The notes below the pieces were generated by a model. The model did not search any database and was not told the DNA's origin. It saw only the letters and a program-made list of their open reading frames with translations. From Nostoc desertorum CM1-VF14 (GTDB lineage Bacteria > Cyanobacteriota > Cyanobacteriia > Cyanobacteriales > Nostocaceae), in the NCBI GenBank assembly GCA_019359245.1, contig JAHHHR010000018.1, positions 62,001 to 126,000 of the forward strand: DNA of 64,000 bases, in the 5' to 3' direction. The position numbers were made by a program, and so were the translations under genes. Below are positions 35,792-44,036 of the stretch, piece after piece. How positions within the stretch are numbered: position 1 is the first letter of the stretch; every line of letters starts with the position of its first letter.

Positions 35792-36244
35792 ATGGGAGCT
35801 ATTGATCGAGGAAAGGAAATTATTAAAGAAGCTATTCGAGCGACTCAACCGGGCTTAGTGGCTCGAATCCCAGTTGCCGATGAAGCCAATTTAGTTGTAT
35901 TTGAACAAGCATTGAGAGCGGCAGATGTTCAGCGAATGCTGGTGCAGAAAAGCGTTCGTATTGAATTTTATTTTGCTGAAGCACCAGTGGAGCAAGCCAA
36001 AAAAGCTATGTTGCAAGTTATCAGGAGTGCATCGGCTGAAATTCAAGAGATTGTGTTTCCTGTTATCGCCCAAGATTACGCCGATGCCGAAATAGCCCTA
36101 GCTAGTTCAGAAGTGCAGCAAGCCCTTAACCGACATGGGATGACTGCATCACTCCGGCGGGAATCTCAAGAGCAAATAGTTATCGCCAGCATTGACCAGG
36201 TGGTAAGCGGCGAACTGGACAGATATTTGAGGGAACGGGAATGA
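35792..36244 (+). CDS. hypothetical protein
   Basis: A 150-residue, mostly helical protein (MGAIDRGKEIIKEAIRATQP; FYFAEAPVEQAKKAMLQVIR; ASIDQVVSGELDRYLRERE). No family was recognised. The last four bases overlap the start of the zinc-ribbon gene (ATGA), so it belongs to the same operon as the integrase. Confidence 0.6.
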   Translation: MGAIDRGKEIIKEAIRATQPGLVARIPVADEANLVVFEQALRAADVQRMLVQKSVRIEFYFAEAPVEQAKKAMLQVIRSASAEIQEIVFPVIAQDYADAEIALASSEVQQALNRHGMTASLRRESQEQIVIASIDQVVSGELDRYLRERE

Positions 36245-36681
36245 GTGATAACCTTATCGAATTAGATTTTTGTTGTCCAGAGTGCAATTGTAGCCAGTGG
36301 CAGTATGACGAAGATAGTGGCGTTTATTGCTGTGGGCGTTGCAATTATGTTGTGGCGTTTGATGAAGACGATCCAGATTACGAAGAAGAAGCGCTAGACC
36401 TGGGGACGTGCTGCGGCTGCGGTTGCGCTGGGGAAACAGTGCGAAATCTGATCATGTTGCAAAAGAAAGCTCCTGTACCTGGCACTGGCTGGGGTTGCGT
36501 GGTCTGTGGCTTGCCAAGCGATGGCGCTGTCGCTGTTGTCTGCAATGATTGTTTGTCGCGACTAGAGGGACAGCCATATGTCATCAAAGAAGTTATTTAC
36601 GGCTATGCAACCGACAAGAAGCGGTATTCACTAGCCGCACTAACGGAATTTTTTGACCACAAAGACATACCCCACGTCTAA
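36241..36681 (+). CDS. zinc-ribbon protein ahead of integrase
   Basis: A 146-residue protein with several cysteine pairs: FCCPECNCSQW...YCCGRCNY (residues 8-32), then TCCGCGCAG and WGCVVCGLPS...VVCNDCLSRL (to about 105). These look like two or three zinc ribbons and suggest nucleic-acid or protein binding. It ends two bases before the integrase start; a role in integrase control or excision is possible but unproven. Confidence 0.68.
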   Translation: MSDNLIELDFCCPECNCSQWQYDEDSGVYCCGRCNYVVAFDEDDPDYEEEALDLGTCCGCGCAGETVRNLIMLQKKAPVPGTGWGCVVCGLPSDGAVAVVCNDCLSRLEGQPYVIKEVIYGYATDKKRYSLAALTEFFDHKDIPHV

Positions 36682-36683
36682 TA

Positions 36684-37874
36684 ATGGACACTTACGACAA
36701 GTGGATTAGCTCTGATGCTCGAACAAAGAAACTGGTTATTCGTTTCTGGGTCAAAGGATTCCCCAAACAATTTTTTATCAGTACCGGTTTGAAGGATACC
36801 AAGCGCAACCGGGAGATTGTGAGGAGCAAGAGAGACGCGATCGCAAATGACATTGCCCTAGAACGCTTCGACCCATCGCTTACCAGTTATGAATTTAGCC
36901 CGGCTGGAAAAGATAATAAGGTTCATGCTGTTGCAGAGGTTAAGCCAAAATATCAATACAATATTTTGGAACTTTGGCATAAATTTACTGACTTTCAAGA
37001 GACACAGCTTGAACAGACAACGATTTTAGGACGATACATCTATATAAAAAACTACTGCGATCGCCTACCTGTTTTGGCGTTAGATGAAGCATCAACCATT
37101 CGTGATTGGCTGGTAAAAAATAGCGGAAATTTTACCGCCCGGCTAATTCTGATTTATTTCAACAATTGCTGTGAATGGGCCGTAGACTCGCGCCTGATTC
37201 CTGATAATCCGTTTAAAAAATTAATACTCAACAAACGCCGGACAAAGGTTGAGGAGAGCGATTACAGGGCGTTCACTCTAGAGCAGCGAGACACCATCAT
37301 TAAAACATTTGAGAATCACAGACTGTATTCCCACTACACTGCGATCGTGAAATTCCTCTTTTGGACTGGATGCCGACCGGGCGAAGCATTTGCGCTGTCC
37401 TGGGATGACGTTTCTACGGATTGCTGCAAGATAAGCATTGCGAAATCCTGCAACAAGTACAAAATTTTAAAAAGCACCAAAAATAATCGAAAGCGAATAT
37501 TCCCTACTAGCGAAGGGTCAAAGCTTCAGGAGCTTTTATTAACTCTTCGATCGGAGAAAACATCATCACTGATTTTTCGCTCTAGTACGGGGCTACCAAT
37601 TACCTCCGATCTGTTTAAGCCGGCTTGGACTGGATATAGCACCAAACAGAATGGAAAAACCTACCGCTACATGGGCGTAGTCCAGGAATTAGCAACGCAG
37701 GGGCTAGTCCCTTACTTGAAGCCATACGCTACCCGCCACACTTTTGCTACCTGGGCAATCAGCACCGGGGTATCACCAGACAAAGTAGCTCTATGGATCG
37801 GGGATACCGTCGAGACAGTTTTACGTTTCTACTGCCACCCAAACGTAGTTGAGGCAGAGTGCCCAGATTTTTGA
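36684..37874 (+). CDS. int: tyrosine recombinase (element integrase)
   Basis: Site-specific recombinase that should integrate and excise the element. The N-terminal region (14-65; LVIRFWVKGFPKQFFISTGL) fits an arm-DNA-binding domain, residues 80-180 a SAM-like core-binding domain, and 200-396 the catalytic domain. Catalytic features are R in FWTGCRPGEAFAL, lysine in KSTKNNRKRIF, R in YATRHTFATWAI, and the nucleophile tyrosine in ETVLRFYCHPN. The usual first histidine of HxxR is replaced by tyrosine and the GH by GD, variants known in some integrases. The 3' end lies inside the right attachment repeat, and the stop is 79 bases before the YciI-like start. Confidence 0.9.
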   Translation: MDTYDKWISSDARTKKLVIRFWVKGFPKQFFISTGLKDTKRNREIVRSKRDAIANDIALERFDPSLTSYEFSPAGKDNKVHAVAEVKPKYQYNILELWHKFTDFQETQLEQTTILGRYIYIKNYCDRLPVLALDEASTIRDWLVKNSGNFTARLILIYFNNCCEWAVDSRLIPDNPFKKLILNKRRTKVEESDYRAFTLEQRDTIIKTFENHRLYSHYTAIVKFLFWTGCRPGEAFALSWDDVSTDCCKISIAKSCNKYKILKSTKNNRKRIFPTSEGSKLQELLLTLRSEKTSSLIFRSSTGLPITSDLFKPAWTGYSTKQNGKTYRYMGVVQELATQGLVPYLKPYATRHTFATWAISTGVSPDKVALWIGDTVETVLRFYCHPNVVEAECPDF

Positions 37875-37971
37875 TCGAAATGCTACTCAAATGCTACTCA
37901 AAAACAGTCATAACTAAGGCAGGATATCTGTTGTAACTGGAGTTAAGAAGCTAATGCCGTGGTTTGTAAAA
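37851..37971 (+). repeat. right attachment-site direct repeat (121 bp)
   Basis: Identical to 19185-19305. It spans the last codons of the integrase, two ATGCTACTCAA motifs (37880-37901), and the ribosome-binding region and first six codons of the YciI-like gene. To the right the chromosomal gene continues. Confidence 0.93.
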
Positions 37972-38220
37972 ATTGAAGAAGGCAAAGTCGATAAACCGAC
38001 CTTTGACCAATATGTACCTGCCCATAAAGTTTACATCCAGGATTTGATTGCTAAAGGACACAAAGCGCGAACAGGCTATTGGGCAGAGCAAAGAGGCGGA
38101 ATGTTGCTGTTTGAGGCTACCTCAAGGGATGAAGCAGAAGCAATTGTAGCTGATGACCCCTTGGTGAAACACGGTTGCGTCAACTATCAACTTTATGAAT
38201 GGCGGATTGTTATGGAATAA
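37954..38220 (+). CDS. YciI-like protein, integration target
   Basis: An 88-residue ferredoxin-like-fold protein of the YciI family: opening MPWFVKIEEGKV, then KVYIQDLIAKGHKARTGYWA, GGMLLFEATSRDEAEAIVAD and DPLVKHGCVNYQLYEWRI, the family's DP..xxG motif. Its function is not known for certain; some relatives are small hydrolase-like or stress proteins. The element has joined at its 5' end, so its leader and first codons are now next to the integrase stop, and its original upstream promoter lies 18.7 kb away. Read-through from the integrase operon is likely. Confidence 0.85.
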   Translation: MPWFVKIEEGKVDKPTFDQYVPAHKVYIQDLIAKGHKARTGYWAEQRGGMLLFEATSRDEAEAIVADDPLVKHGCVNYQLYEWRIVME

Positions 38221-38379
38221 CACACATTTACTGGTTTTTAATGTTATGCTTTTAGAAGACCTGGATCTATGCGATCGCAACACCCAAATCTTGTCAGAAC
38301 CGGAAGGTAGCAGCAACACGGGAGGCTTGTGGTAGGCGTAGTCTCCGGGTCGCCCTATTTGTAGGAGCGGTCTGAGACA

Positions 38380-38766
38380 ATGGCTGGTTTTGGAGATATT
38401 GTTCAAAAAGCTTTTTACCTCGGTGTTGGATTAGCTTCTTACGCGGGTGAGAAAGCAGGGGGAAAATTAGCCGAAGTGCGATCGCAAGTCCAAAAACTGG
38501 CAGATGAAATGGTGGCAAAGGGCGAGATGAACACAGAAGAAGCCCGCCGCTTCGTTGAAGATATGATGAAGCAAGCCCAACAGTCCCAAGCATCTGGTGA
38601 AACCTCTGAAAAAACACCTCCTTCTGAACCTCGCCGCATTGAAATTTTAGAGGAAGATGAAGAACCAACGGTGAAACAGGAATCAACTGATGAGAACACG
38701 GAAAAATTACGCCAAGAAGTGCTAGACCTGCAAAACGAGTTAAAACGATTGCAACGCGATCAATAA
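38380..38766 (+). CDS. phasin-like family protein
   Basis: A 128-residue amphipathic helical protein: KAFYLGVGLASYAGEKAGGK, then a helix with VRSQVQKLADEMVAKGEMNT, an acidic/Pro spacer (60-100) and a final coiled coil (TEKLRQEVLDLQNELKRLQR). It resembles the phasin / polygranule-associated family, proteins that coat storage granules or act as small chaperone-like helices. No PHA synthesis gene is in the window. AGGAG lies about 12 bases before the ATG. Confidence 0.72.
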   Translation: MAGFGDIVQKAFYLGVGLASYAGEKAGGKLAEVRSQVQKLADEMVAKGEMNTEEARRFVEDMMKQAQQSQASGETSEKTPPSEPRRIEILEEDEEPTVKQESTDENTEKLRQEVLDLQNELKRLQRDQ

Positions 38767-38904
38767 AAAACATTGTTTGATAAAATACCAGTATAAGTGG
38801 CACTTCAGACAGAAACTTGATAAGATACATTGCCTAGTGTGTATAGTGCTTCAAGCCAGATAGCACAAATCGTCCTGTTTATAGCCTGTGAAGGCATCAA
38901 GTTT

Positions 38905-39303
38905 ATGGAACAGTGGCAAAAAGATTTAGCAGAAATTGTTGAAACAGTGGCTGATGAAGTAGAGCGTTTCTTCCTGGGAATGAGTGAAATAGTAGACGCT
39001 TTTTTTGAGCTAACGGAAGAAATCACCGAGCAAGTCCCTAATATTGCTACTGAAGTCGATCAGTATTTACAGGATTTGACCGAACCAATGTTTGAAGCTT
39101 ACTGGGAACTGGAAGACATTGTCACAGATGTAGATCCAGGTTTTCCTTATTCAGTTGAACCCACGGCAGAGAAGAATCCTGCCTGTATTGGTTGTACTCA
39201 CTACCACGGTCAAGTTTATAGTGGTAATTTGTTAGTTTGTGCCATGCATCCCCACGGTTGTGAAGATGAAAATTGTCCAGACTGGGAGAAGAAAGAGTAT
39301 TGA
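38905..39303 (+). CDS. acidic protein with C-terminal Cys cluster
   Basis: A 132-residue protein: an acidic helical N-terminal part (MEQWQKDLAEIVETVADEVE; FFELTEEITEQVPNIATEVD) and a C-terminal cysteine motif, ACIGCTHYHGQVYSG...LVCAMHPHGCEDENCPDWE, that may bind a metal. It is a conserved type in cyanobacteria without known function, as far as I can tell. The frame is open back to a TTG at 38830, but the ATG at 38905 with AAGG upstream starts the protein-like part. Confidence 0.7.
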   Translation: MEQWQKDLAEIVETVADEVERFFLGMSEIVDAFFELTEEITEQVPNIATEVDQYLQDLTEPMFEAYWELEDIVTDVDPGFPYSVEPTAEKNPACIGCTHYHGQVYSGNLLVCAMHPHGCEDENCPDWEKKEY

Positions 39304-39337
39304 GGGGAAGTGGGAAGTCATTCAATTTGAGATTTTG

Positions 39338-39381
39338 AATTTTGGATTTTGGATTGGAGGAAAAATCTAAAATCCAAAATT
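39338..39381 (+). terminator. AT-rich hairpin before queF
   Basis: AATTTTGGATTTT (39338-39350) pairs perfectly with AAAATCCAAAATT (39369-39381) around an 18-base loop. It is the type of repeated 'aaaatccaaaatt' structure often found between cyanobacterial genes. It could end the upstream transcript. Confidence 0.4.
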
Positions 39382-39460
39382 GGCAGAGTTAGGAGTTAAG
39401 AAGCTACAAAATTTAATAAAGGACGTAAAGATCAGTAAAACAACTAATGATAAATAACAA

Positions 39461-39880
39461 ATGACAACTGACAAATTATCTGAGAGTGTAACCCAGTCAA
39501 GCCAAGAAATGAAGTATGGCGAACGCGACATTGCCGAAGGTAAACTAATTACCTTTCCGAATCCGCGCGTGGGAAGACGATATGACATTAACATTACTTT
39601 GCCGGAATTTACTTGTAAATGTCCGTTTTCTGGTTATCCTGACTTTGCGACAATTTACGTTACCTATGTGCCTGATGAACGGGTAGTGGAATTGAAGGCG
39701 CTTAAGCTTTACATTAACAGTTACCGCGATCGCTACATTTCACACGAAGAATCTGCCAATCAAATTTTGGATGATTTTGTAGCTGCTTGTGATCCGTTGG
39801 AAGCCACTGTGAAAGCAGATTTTACGCCTCGTGGTAATGTACATACCGTAGTTGAAGTGCGTCATCATAAGTACCCATAA
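39461..39880 (+). CDS. queF: NADPH-dependent 7-cyano-7-deazaguanine reductase
   Basis: Reduces preQ0 to preQ1 in queuosine tRNA-modification synthesis. The 139 residues match the short, unimodular QueF type. The nucleophile cysteine is in FTCKCPFSGYPDFATIYVTY, and the QueF signature ELKALKLYINSYRD follows; the C-terminal DFTPRGNVHTVVEVRH completes the T-fold. No other que gene is adjacent. Confidence 0.95.
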   Translation: MTTDKLSESVTQSSQEMKYGERDIAEGKLITFPNPRVGRRYDINITLPEFTCKCPFSGYPDFATIYVTYVPDERVVELKALKLYINSYRDRYISHEESANQILDDFVAACDPLEATVKADFTPRGNVHTVVEVRHHKYP

Positions 39881-40002
39881 TAAAAACTTTGGCTTGTAGT
39901 GAGGATTCAATTCCTCTCTACAAGACGCTAGGTGAATAAAATTAGCACTTTTTGCTCAGGTTGATCAAATAACGCGATCGCCTATCCTAAACTAAAAACT
40001 AT

Positions 40003-41100
40003 TTATTCTCCAATCTTCTTTGCAGCAGATTGTACTTGAATCACAACTTTTTGAGACAAAGGGATATATCCGAGTTCCAAACTGGATTTTTGCCCCTCAA
40101 TCACAGCCCAATCAATAAAGTTTTTCAGCGCTTGAGCTTTAACTCGGTTTGGATATTGTTGATAAGTTAAAAGCCAGGTATAAGTAACGATGGGATAAGA
40201 CTGGGCACCTTTAGGATCGGTGATAAAAGCAATCAAGTTATCGGCGGGTAATGTCACTGCCTCTAAGGTTTGAGCTACAGATTCTGGTGTCGGTGTAATA
40301 TAATTACCAAATTTATTTTCCAAAGCAGCCATAGGAAGTTTATTTTGTTTGGCGTAGACATATTCTACATAGCCAATAGCTCCTGGAATTTGTTGAATTA
40401 AGGCGGTAACACCTTCGTTACCTTTTCCACCAATTCCTACTGACCATTCTACAGATTTACCTGCTGCAACTTTGCTTTTCCATTCTGGACTTATCGCACT
40501 TAGATGTTGCGTAAATACACTTGTAGTTCCACTACCATCAGTTCGGTGTACAACCTGAATCGCTAAATTGGGCAAATTTACCCCTGGATTAGCTGCGGCT
40601 ATTCTCGGATGATTCCAATTCGTAATTTTTCCGAGGAAGATATCTACGTAGACTTGGCGTGATAGCTTTAAAGCAGTTGGCACATTGACTTTAGATAACT
40701 GGCGGGCGACTGGCGCGAGGTTGTAAGCCAGCACAATAGAACCAGCAGTTATGGGTAAAGCGATCGCTCCCCGTTTTATCTTAGCTGCTTGTTCATTTGT
40801 AATTCCCACGTCACTAGCTGCAAAATCCACAGTACCTTCAATAAGCTGTTGTACTCCAGCGCTGCTTCCTATCGCTTGATAGTTAATTTGCACATTGGGA
40901 TTTTGCTGGTTGTAATCTGAAAGCCAGCGTTCGTACAAAGGTGCGGGAAAACTTGCCCCAGCACCAACGAGGGAGACATATTTGATGTTTTTATTATCGG
41001 TAGTGCAAGAAGCGATACTCAACAAGATAGCAATTACGGGTAGAAAGAAAATCCGTCGCTTAGATTGAAGTTGAGCAGATATATAAATCTTTAGTTCCAA
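40003..41100 (-). CDS. pstS: phosphate ABC transporter substrate-binding lipoprotein
   Basis: Periplasmic phosphate-binding component of the PstSCAB importer. The N-terminal lipoprotein signal is FLPVIAILLSIASC, with the lipidated cysteine at C32. Family motifs are VGAGASFPAPLYERW, GSSAGVQQ, DFAASDVGIT, HRTDGSGTTSVFTQHL and GIGGKGNEGVTALI. Length is 365 residues. The start is TTG at 41100; an in-frame stop lies only six bases upstream and there is no ATG before the signal peptide, so TTG is the best choice. No pstC, pstA or pstB follows, so it is a solitary copy. Confidence 0.9.
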   Translation of the reverse strand: MELKIYISAQLQSKRRIFFLPVIAILLSIASCTTDNKNIKYVSLVGAGASFPAPLYERWLSDYNQQNPNVQINYQAIGSSAGVQQLIEGTVDFAASDVGITNEQAAKIKRGAIALPITAGSIVLAYNLAPVARQLSKVNVPTALKLSRQVYVDIFLGKITNWNHPRIAAANPGVNLPNLAIQVVHRTDGSGTTSVFTQHLSAISPEWKSKVAAGKSVEWSVGIGGKGNEGVTALIQQIPGAIGYVEYVYAKQNKLPMAALENKFGNYITPTPESVAQTLEAVTLPADNLIAFITDPKGAQSYPIVTYTWLLTYQQYPNRVKAQALKNFIDWAVIEGQKSSLELGYIPLSQKVVIQVQSAAKKIGE

Positions 41101-41252
41101 TGTTTAATAAATTTCCAATTCGTAGACTGTAAGCGTAAATAATTGTAAAACGAGGAAAATAACTTTGAAATGCAAAGGTAGGCAAAGTTATCATGCGCTC
41201 CTACCCTGCAAGAAGGCGTTCCGTAGCGTCTCGTAGAGAAGCGCCTAGGAAT

Positions 41253-42650
41253 TTAAACTTCAATTGCCGTCTCTTTCTCCTCAACTTTTGGCTGTGAACT
41301 CAGCCGATCTAAAATTTCCAAAACCTCTTGTTCAAAAGCAACTTGGGCGCGATTAGTTTTACCACCCACATATAAGCGATCGCCTTTTTGCAATGCCCAT
41401 ATTTGCGAATGAGAAAAGTAACTCATCACCACACCCAGCATTAATAAACCAAACCCTGAGTAAACAATTGGTATACCTGGATCAGCTTTGATTTGTAAGC
41501 CAGTGCTGCCAATTACATCTAGAACTTTGAGCTTCACGCCATTGACTTGGGTAGACATTCCGGCGCGGACAGTATCAACGAGTTTGCCAGCAGGATCATA
41601 AATTAATACCATCCCTTGCAAGTCTTTGGCTAGCAAAGAGACGCCCTCACTCAAATCCGGTTTCGTAGGAACCCATGTTCCCCAAATGCGCCCTTGTCCA
41701 TTGGTGTTCAATTGCGCCATCGGTAGCTGAAAAATCGGGCTGTTGTTAAATTGGACGCGAACACCCGCAATTCCCCAATCAGTTTGATAGAAAGTGATGC
41801 CATGATAGCGCAGAGGCTCGTTAACAAAAATCTTTTTGTGGTCAACTTCTTCCCCTTGCTTATTCAAGACAGACAAATCCGAATAAAATTGATCGATACC
41901 GCCAGATGGTGTGTAGTCAATCCAAAAACGATTAACTCGCACAGACCAATCTTTCGAGATTTGTGCTGCTAAAGGGCCAGCATCTACAATATTTGTCACT
42001 TGAAATGTATCGCCACTGGCAACCATTTCCTGAGCCAAAAAACCAGTCATCGCCCCCCAAATTCCCCCAATCAGAATAGCTACGATGCCAATATGAACGA
42101 TAATTGGGCCGATACGTCCGACTATTCCCTTGCGGGCATATAGGAGATTTTCTTTTTCTTGATTTTGATAAATTTTATAGCGGTGTTTTTGTAATATCTG
42201 GTTCAAATAATCTAAGGAACCAGTATCTAGTTCTGCACTTAAAGCTAACTTTTGAAATTGCCGTGGTTCTTCGTAATATTTCCAGCGCTGGGCAGCTTTT
42301 AAGGCTGGTAACTGCCGGGTAAATGAACAAGCAGTTAAGCTAGTGCCAAATAAGATGAGTAATGCCAGAAACCACCAAGTACGATATACGTGGTCTAACC
42401 CAACTACCTGAATTACCTTCCAAGTTAAGAAACCAAATAAAGCTGGATGTTCTGGGTAGTTGGCTTGGTAGAATGCGGGTGACTGGCCTTGCTCAATTAC
42501 AGTACCGGTAGAGCTAAAGATTGCAATTAATAGCAGTAGTGCGATCGCTAGTCGTAAGTTGGTCAGTACAGGCAAAAGCTCCTGGCGTAAGAACTGCCCA
42601 GGTACTGCCCACCATTTTAATTCTTTGGAAGCTGAATCTTCTATAGTCAT
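41253..42650 (-). CDS. ccs1: cytochrome c biogenesis protein Ccs1 (ResB family)
   Basis: Membrane component of System II cytochrome c maturation, partner of CcsA in haem delivery across the thylakoid or plasma membrane. The 465 residues have three N-terminal membrane segments (NLRLAIALLLLIAIFSSTGT, WWFLALLILFGTSLTACSF, IIVHIGIVAILIGGIWGAMT), a large lumenal domain (205-385) and a final membrane segment (IVYSGFGLLMLGVVMSYFSH). The gene follows ccdA after 46 bases on the same strand, forming an assembly operon. Confidence 0.93.
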   Translation of the reverse strand: MTIEDSASKELKWWAVPGQFLRQELLPVLTNLRLAIALLLLIAIFSSTGTVIEQGQSPAFYQANYPEHPALFGFLTWKVIQVVGLDHVYRTWWFLALLILFGTSLTACSFTRQLPALKAAQRWKYYEEPRQFQKLALSAELDTGSLDYLNQILQKHRYKIYQNQEKENLLYARKGIVGRIGPIIVHIGIVAILIGGIWGAMTGFLAQEMVASGDTFQVTNIVDAGPLAAQISKDWSVRVNRFWIDYTPSGGIDQFYSDLSVLNKQGEEVDHKKIFVNEPLRYHGITFYQTDWGIAGVRVQFNNSPIFQLPMAQLNTNGQGRIWGTWVPTKPDLSEGVSLLAKDLQGMVLIYDPAGKLVDTVRAGMSTQVNGVKLKVLDVIGSTGLQIKADPGIPIVYSGFGLLMLGVVMSYFSHSQIWALQKGDRLYVGGKTNRAQVAFEQEVLEILDRLSSQPKVEEKETAIEV

Positions 42651-42696
42651 TATGTGTAAAATCTAACAAAGGTATTGATAATATCAAAGATTGAAA

Positions 42697-43437
42697 TTAA
42701 AAACTGCTAAGAGGAATCCGAGAAATTAAGGAAAATACACCAAATCCTACTAATAGCGCCCCACTAACTGGGTTAATCCAACCAGACCAGCGACGCAATT
42801 CTAGTAACTTTTTAATTGAAGCTGTAAAAGTACCTGCCAAAATCAATGGTGCTACATAACCGGCTGTGTAAGAAAGTAGCAAAACAGCCCCTAAAATTAA
42901 GTCTTGTGTATTGGCAATCCAACCCAACAAACTGGCTAAAACAGGTGTGCTACAAGGAGATGCGACTAACCCGAAAGTCAGCCCCAGCAAATAGGAACGC
43001 AATCCTGCTGGTAAATCTGGCGAAATCCAATTCGTTTCACCCAAGGATGGAAATTGCAGAGGTAGTGCTTCTAGTAAGTTCAGCCCCATAAGAATGGCAA
43101 TAATGCTGACGATAATCGGCAAACCAATTCCCACTTGCCCGTAGACTTTCCCGAGAAAACCTGCTATAATCCCTAACCCTGCTAATGTAGTTGCTAATCC
43201 TAAAGCAAACCAAGTTGATTGGGCAGCTGCTTGGAGGCGGCTTTTGGCTTCATAACCACCGATGTAACCAATGGTAATTGGTAGCATAGAAAGCATACAG
43301 GGTGTGAGACTGGTGAGCAAGCCAGCGGCAAAGATAATACCAACACTCACCACGCTAAGGTGTGTCAGTTGGTTAGAAACGAGACTGTTGGCAAATTGTT
43401 CTAGTTGGTAAATTTGGGTTTGCAGGTTATCAAACAT
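42697..43437 (-). CDS. ccdA: cytochrome c biogenesis / thiol-reductant protein CcdA
   Basis: Passes reducing power across the membrane to keep apocytochrome haem-binding cysteines reduced. The 246 residues form about six membrane segments with the two active cysteines in SLTPCMLSMLP and VASPCSTPVLASL. It is the first gene of a pair with ccs1, which supports the assignment to System II. Confidence 0.93.
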   Translation of the reverse strand: MFDNLQTQIYQLEQFANSLVSNQLTHLSVVSVGIIFAAGLLTSLTPCMLSMLPITIGYIGGYEAKSRLQAAAQSTWFALGLATTLAGLGIIAGFLGKVYGQVGIGLPIIVSIIAILMGLNLLEALPLQFPSLGETNWISPDLPAGLRSYLLGLTFGLVASPCSTPVLASLLGWIANTQDLILGAVLLLSYTAGYVAPLILAGTFTASIKKLLELRRWSGWINPVSGALLVGFGVFSLISRIPLSSF

Positions 43438-44036
43438 AGGGAGTTTTTGAGCGGGAAATGCTTACTCTGCTTGAATTTTAGCTTATTTTTGCTTTGTGAG
43501 TCATCGAAGAGGTCAAGGGTCAGGGAGCAGGGGAGAAGACCCCATAAATAAACTTAGAGGCTTGAAACCCTTTTAGCAGCGTAACTCCAGAACTTGATCT
43601 CATGTCCGCTTAAAGACTTATTATGAAGACCGCAGGCGGCAGGGAGCATGGGGAAAAGGGACTTTCCGGTTCTTGCACAGATGTTGGAATCATACTAATT
43701 AACCGGACATCATATGACCAATGGCATACCTAGATATCTCCCCACAGTTGTTTAACCCGTTTCAAATGTTTACATACAATTTAAAAGATTTCATAATGCG
43801 ACACCTCATAAGCTCTAACCCTACAATCGCGGTCACAGGTGATTGTAGGGTTTTTTATATGCCCGTGATGCGATTAGATGTTTTGCCCGGTATCATCCGA
43901 TGTCCGGGCAATTAAGCATAATACCCGAAACCCCACGCCGCCAAAACTGCACTTTAGCTAACTTCCCCGCCTGCGGGAAGGGGTTGGGGTTCCTTTATAA
44001 TGGGTAATTTGGAGGTTATCTACCTATTTTTATAAT
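43438..44036. other. spacer with nested inverted repeats
   Basis: 600 bases between ccdA and the 3' end of tamB. CCGGACATC (43703-43711) and GATGTCCGG (about 43899-43907) face each other across some 190 bases, with a strong inner hairpin at 43817-43852. An open frame at 43721-43915 runs through these structures and has no protein-like features. The outer and inner repeats together could delimit a small RNA or a non-autonomous element. Confidence 0.45.
43817..43856 (+). terminator. rho-independent terminator-like hairpin
   Basis: AACCCTACAATC (43817-43828) pairs perfectly with GATTGTAGGGTT (43841-43852) over a 12-base loop, followed by a run of six T. It reads as a good plus-strand terminator although no plus-strand gene precedes it, which raises the possibility of an unannotated short transcript. 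Confidence 0.6.

Larger units (their letters stand above)
19185..37971 (+). mobile_element. integrated element, about 18.7 kb, virus-like or satellite
   Basis: Defined by the perfect 121-bp direct repeat at each end, a tyrosine recombinase lying against the right copy, and truncation of a YciI-like reading frame in the left copy. Contents are a lone gene next to integrase arm-type repeats, a 12-gene minus-strand operon with adhesin-like, coiled-coil and membrane proteins, a DUF3854/VapE replication protein with small genes, and a plus-strand operon ending in integrase. No terminase, portal, tailed-phage capsid protein, relaxase or conjugation gene was recognised. An FtsK/HerA-like ATPase is present. 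The type is uncertain: tailless virus, phage satellite, or element producing an extracellular appendage. Confidence 0.88.

Noticed and set aside
19185..37971. Standard tailed prophage
   Set aside because: No terminase, portal, major capsid, tail sheath or lysis enzyme recognised; only a tail-fibre-like N-terminus in gene C points that way.
37851..37971. tRNA gene as integration target
   Set aside because: No tRNA cloverleaf is visible; the repeat covers protein-gene ends only.
43721..43915. 64-residue frame in the ccdA-tamB spacer
   Set aside because: It is composed of the inverted repeats and terminator hairpin.
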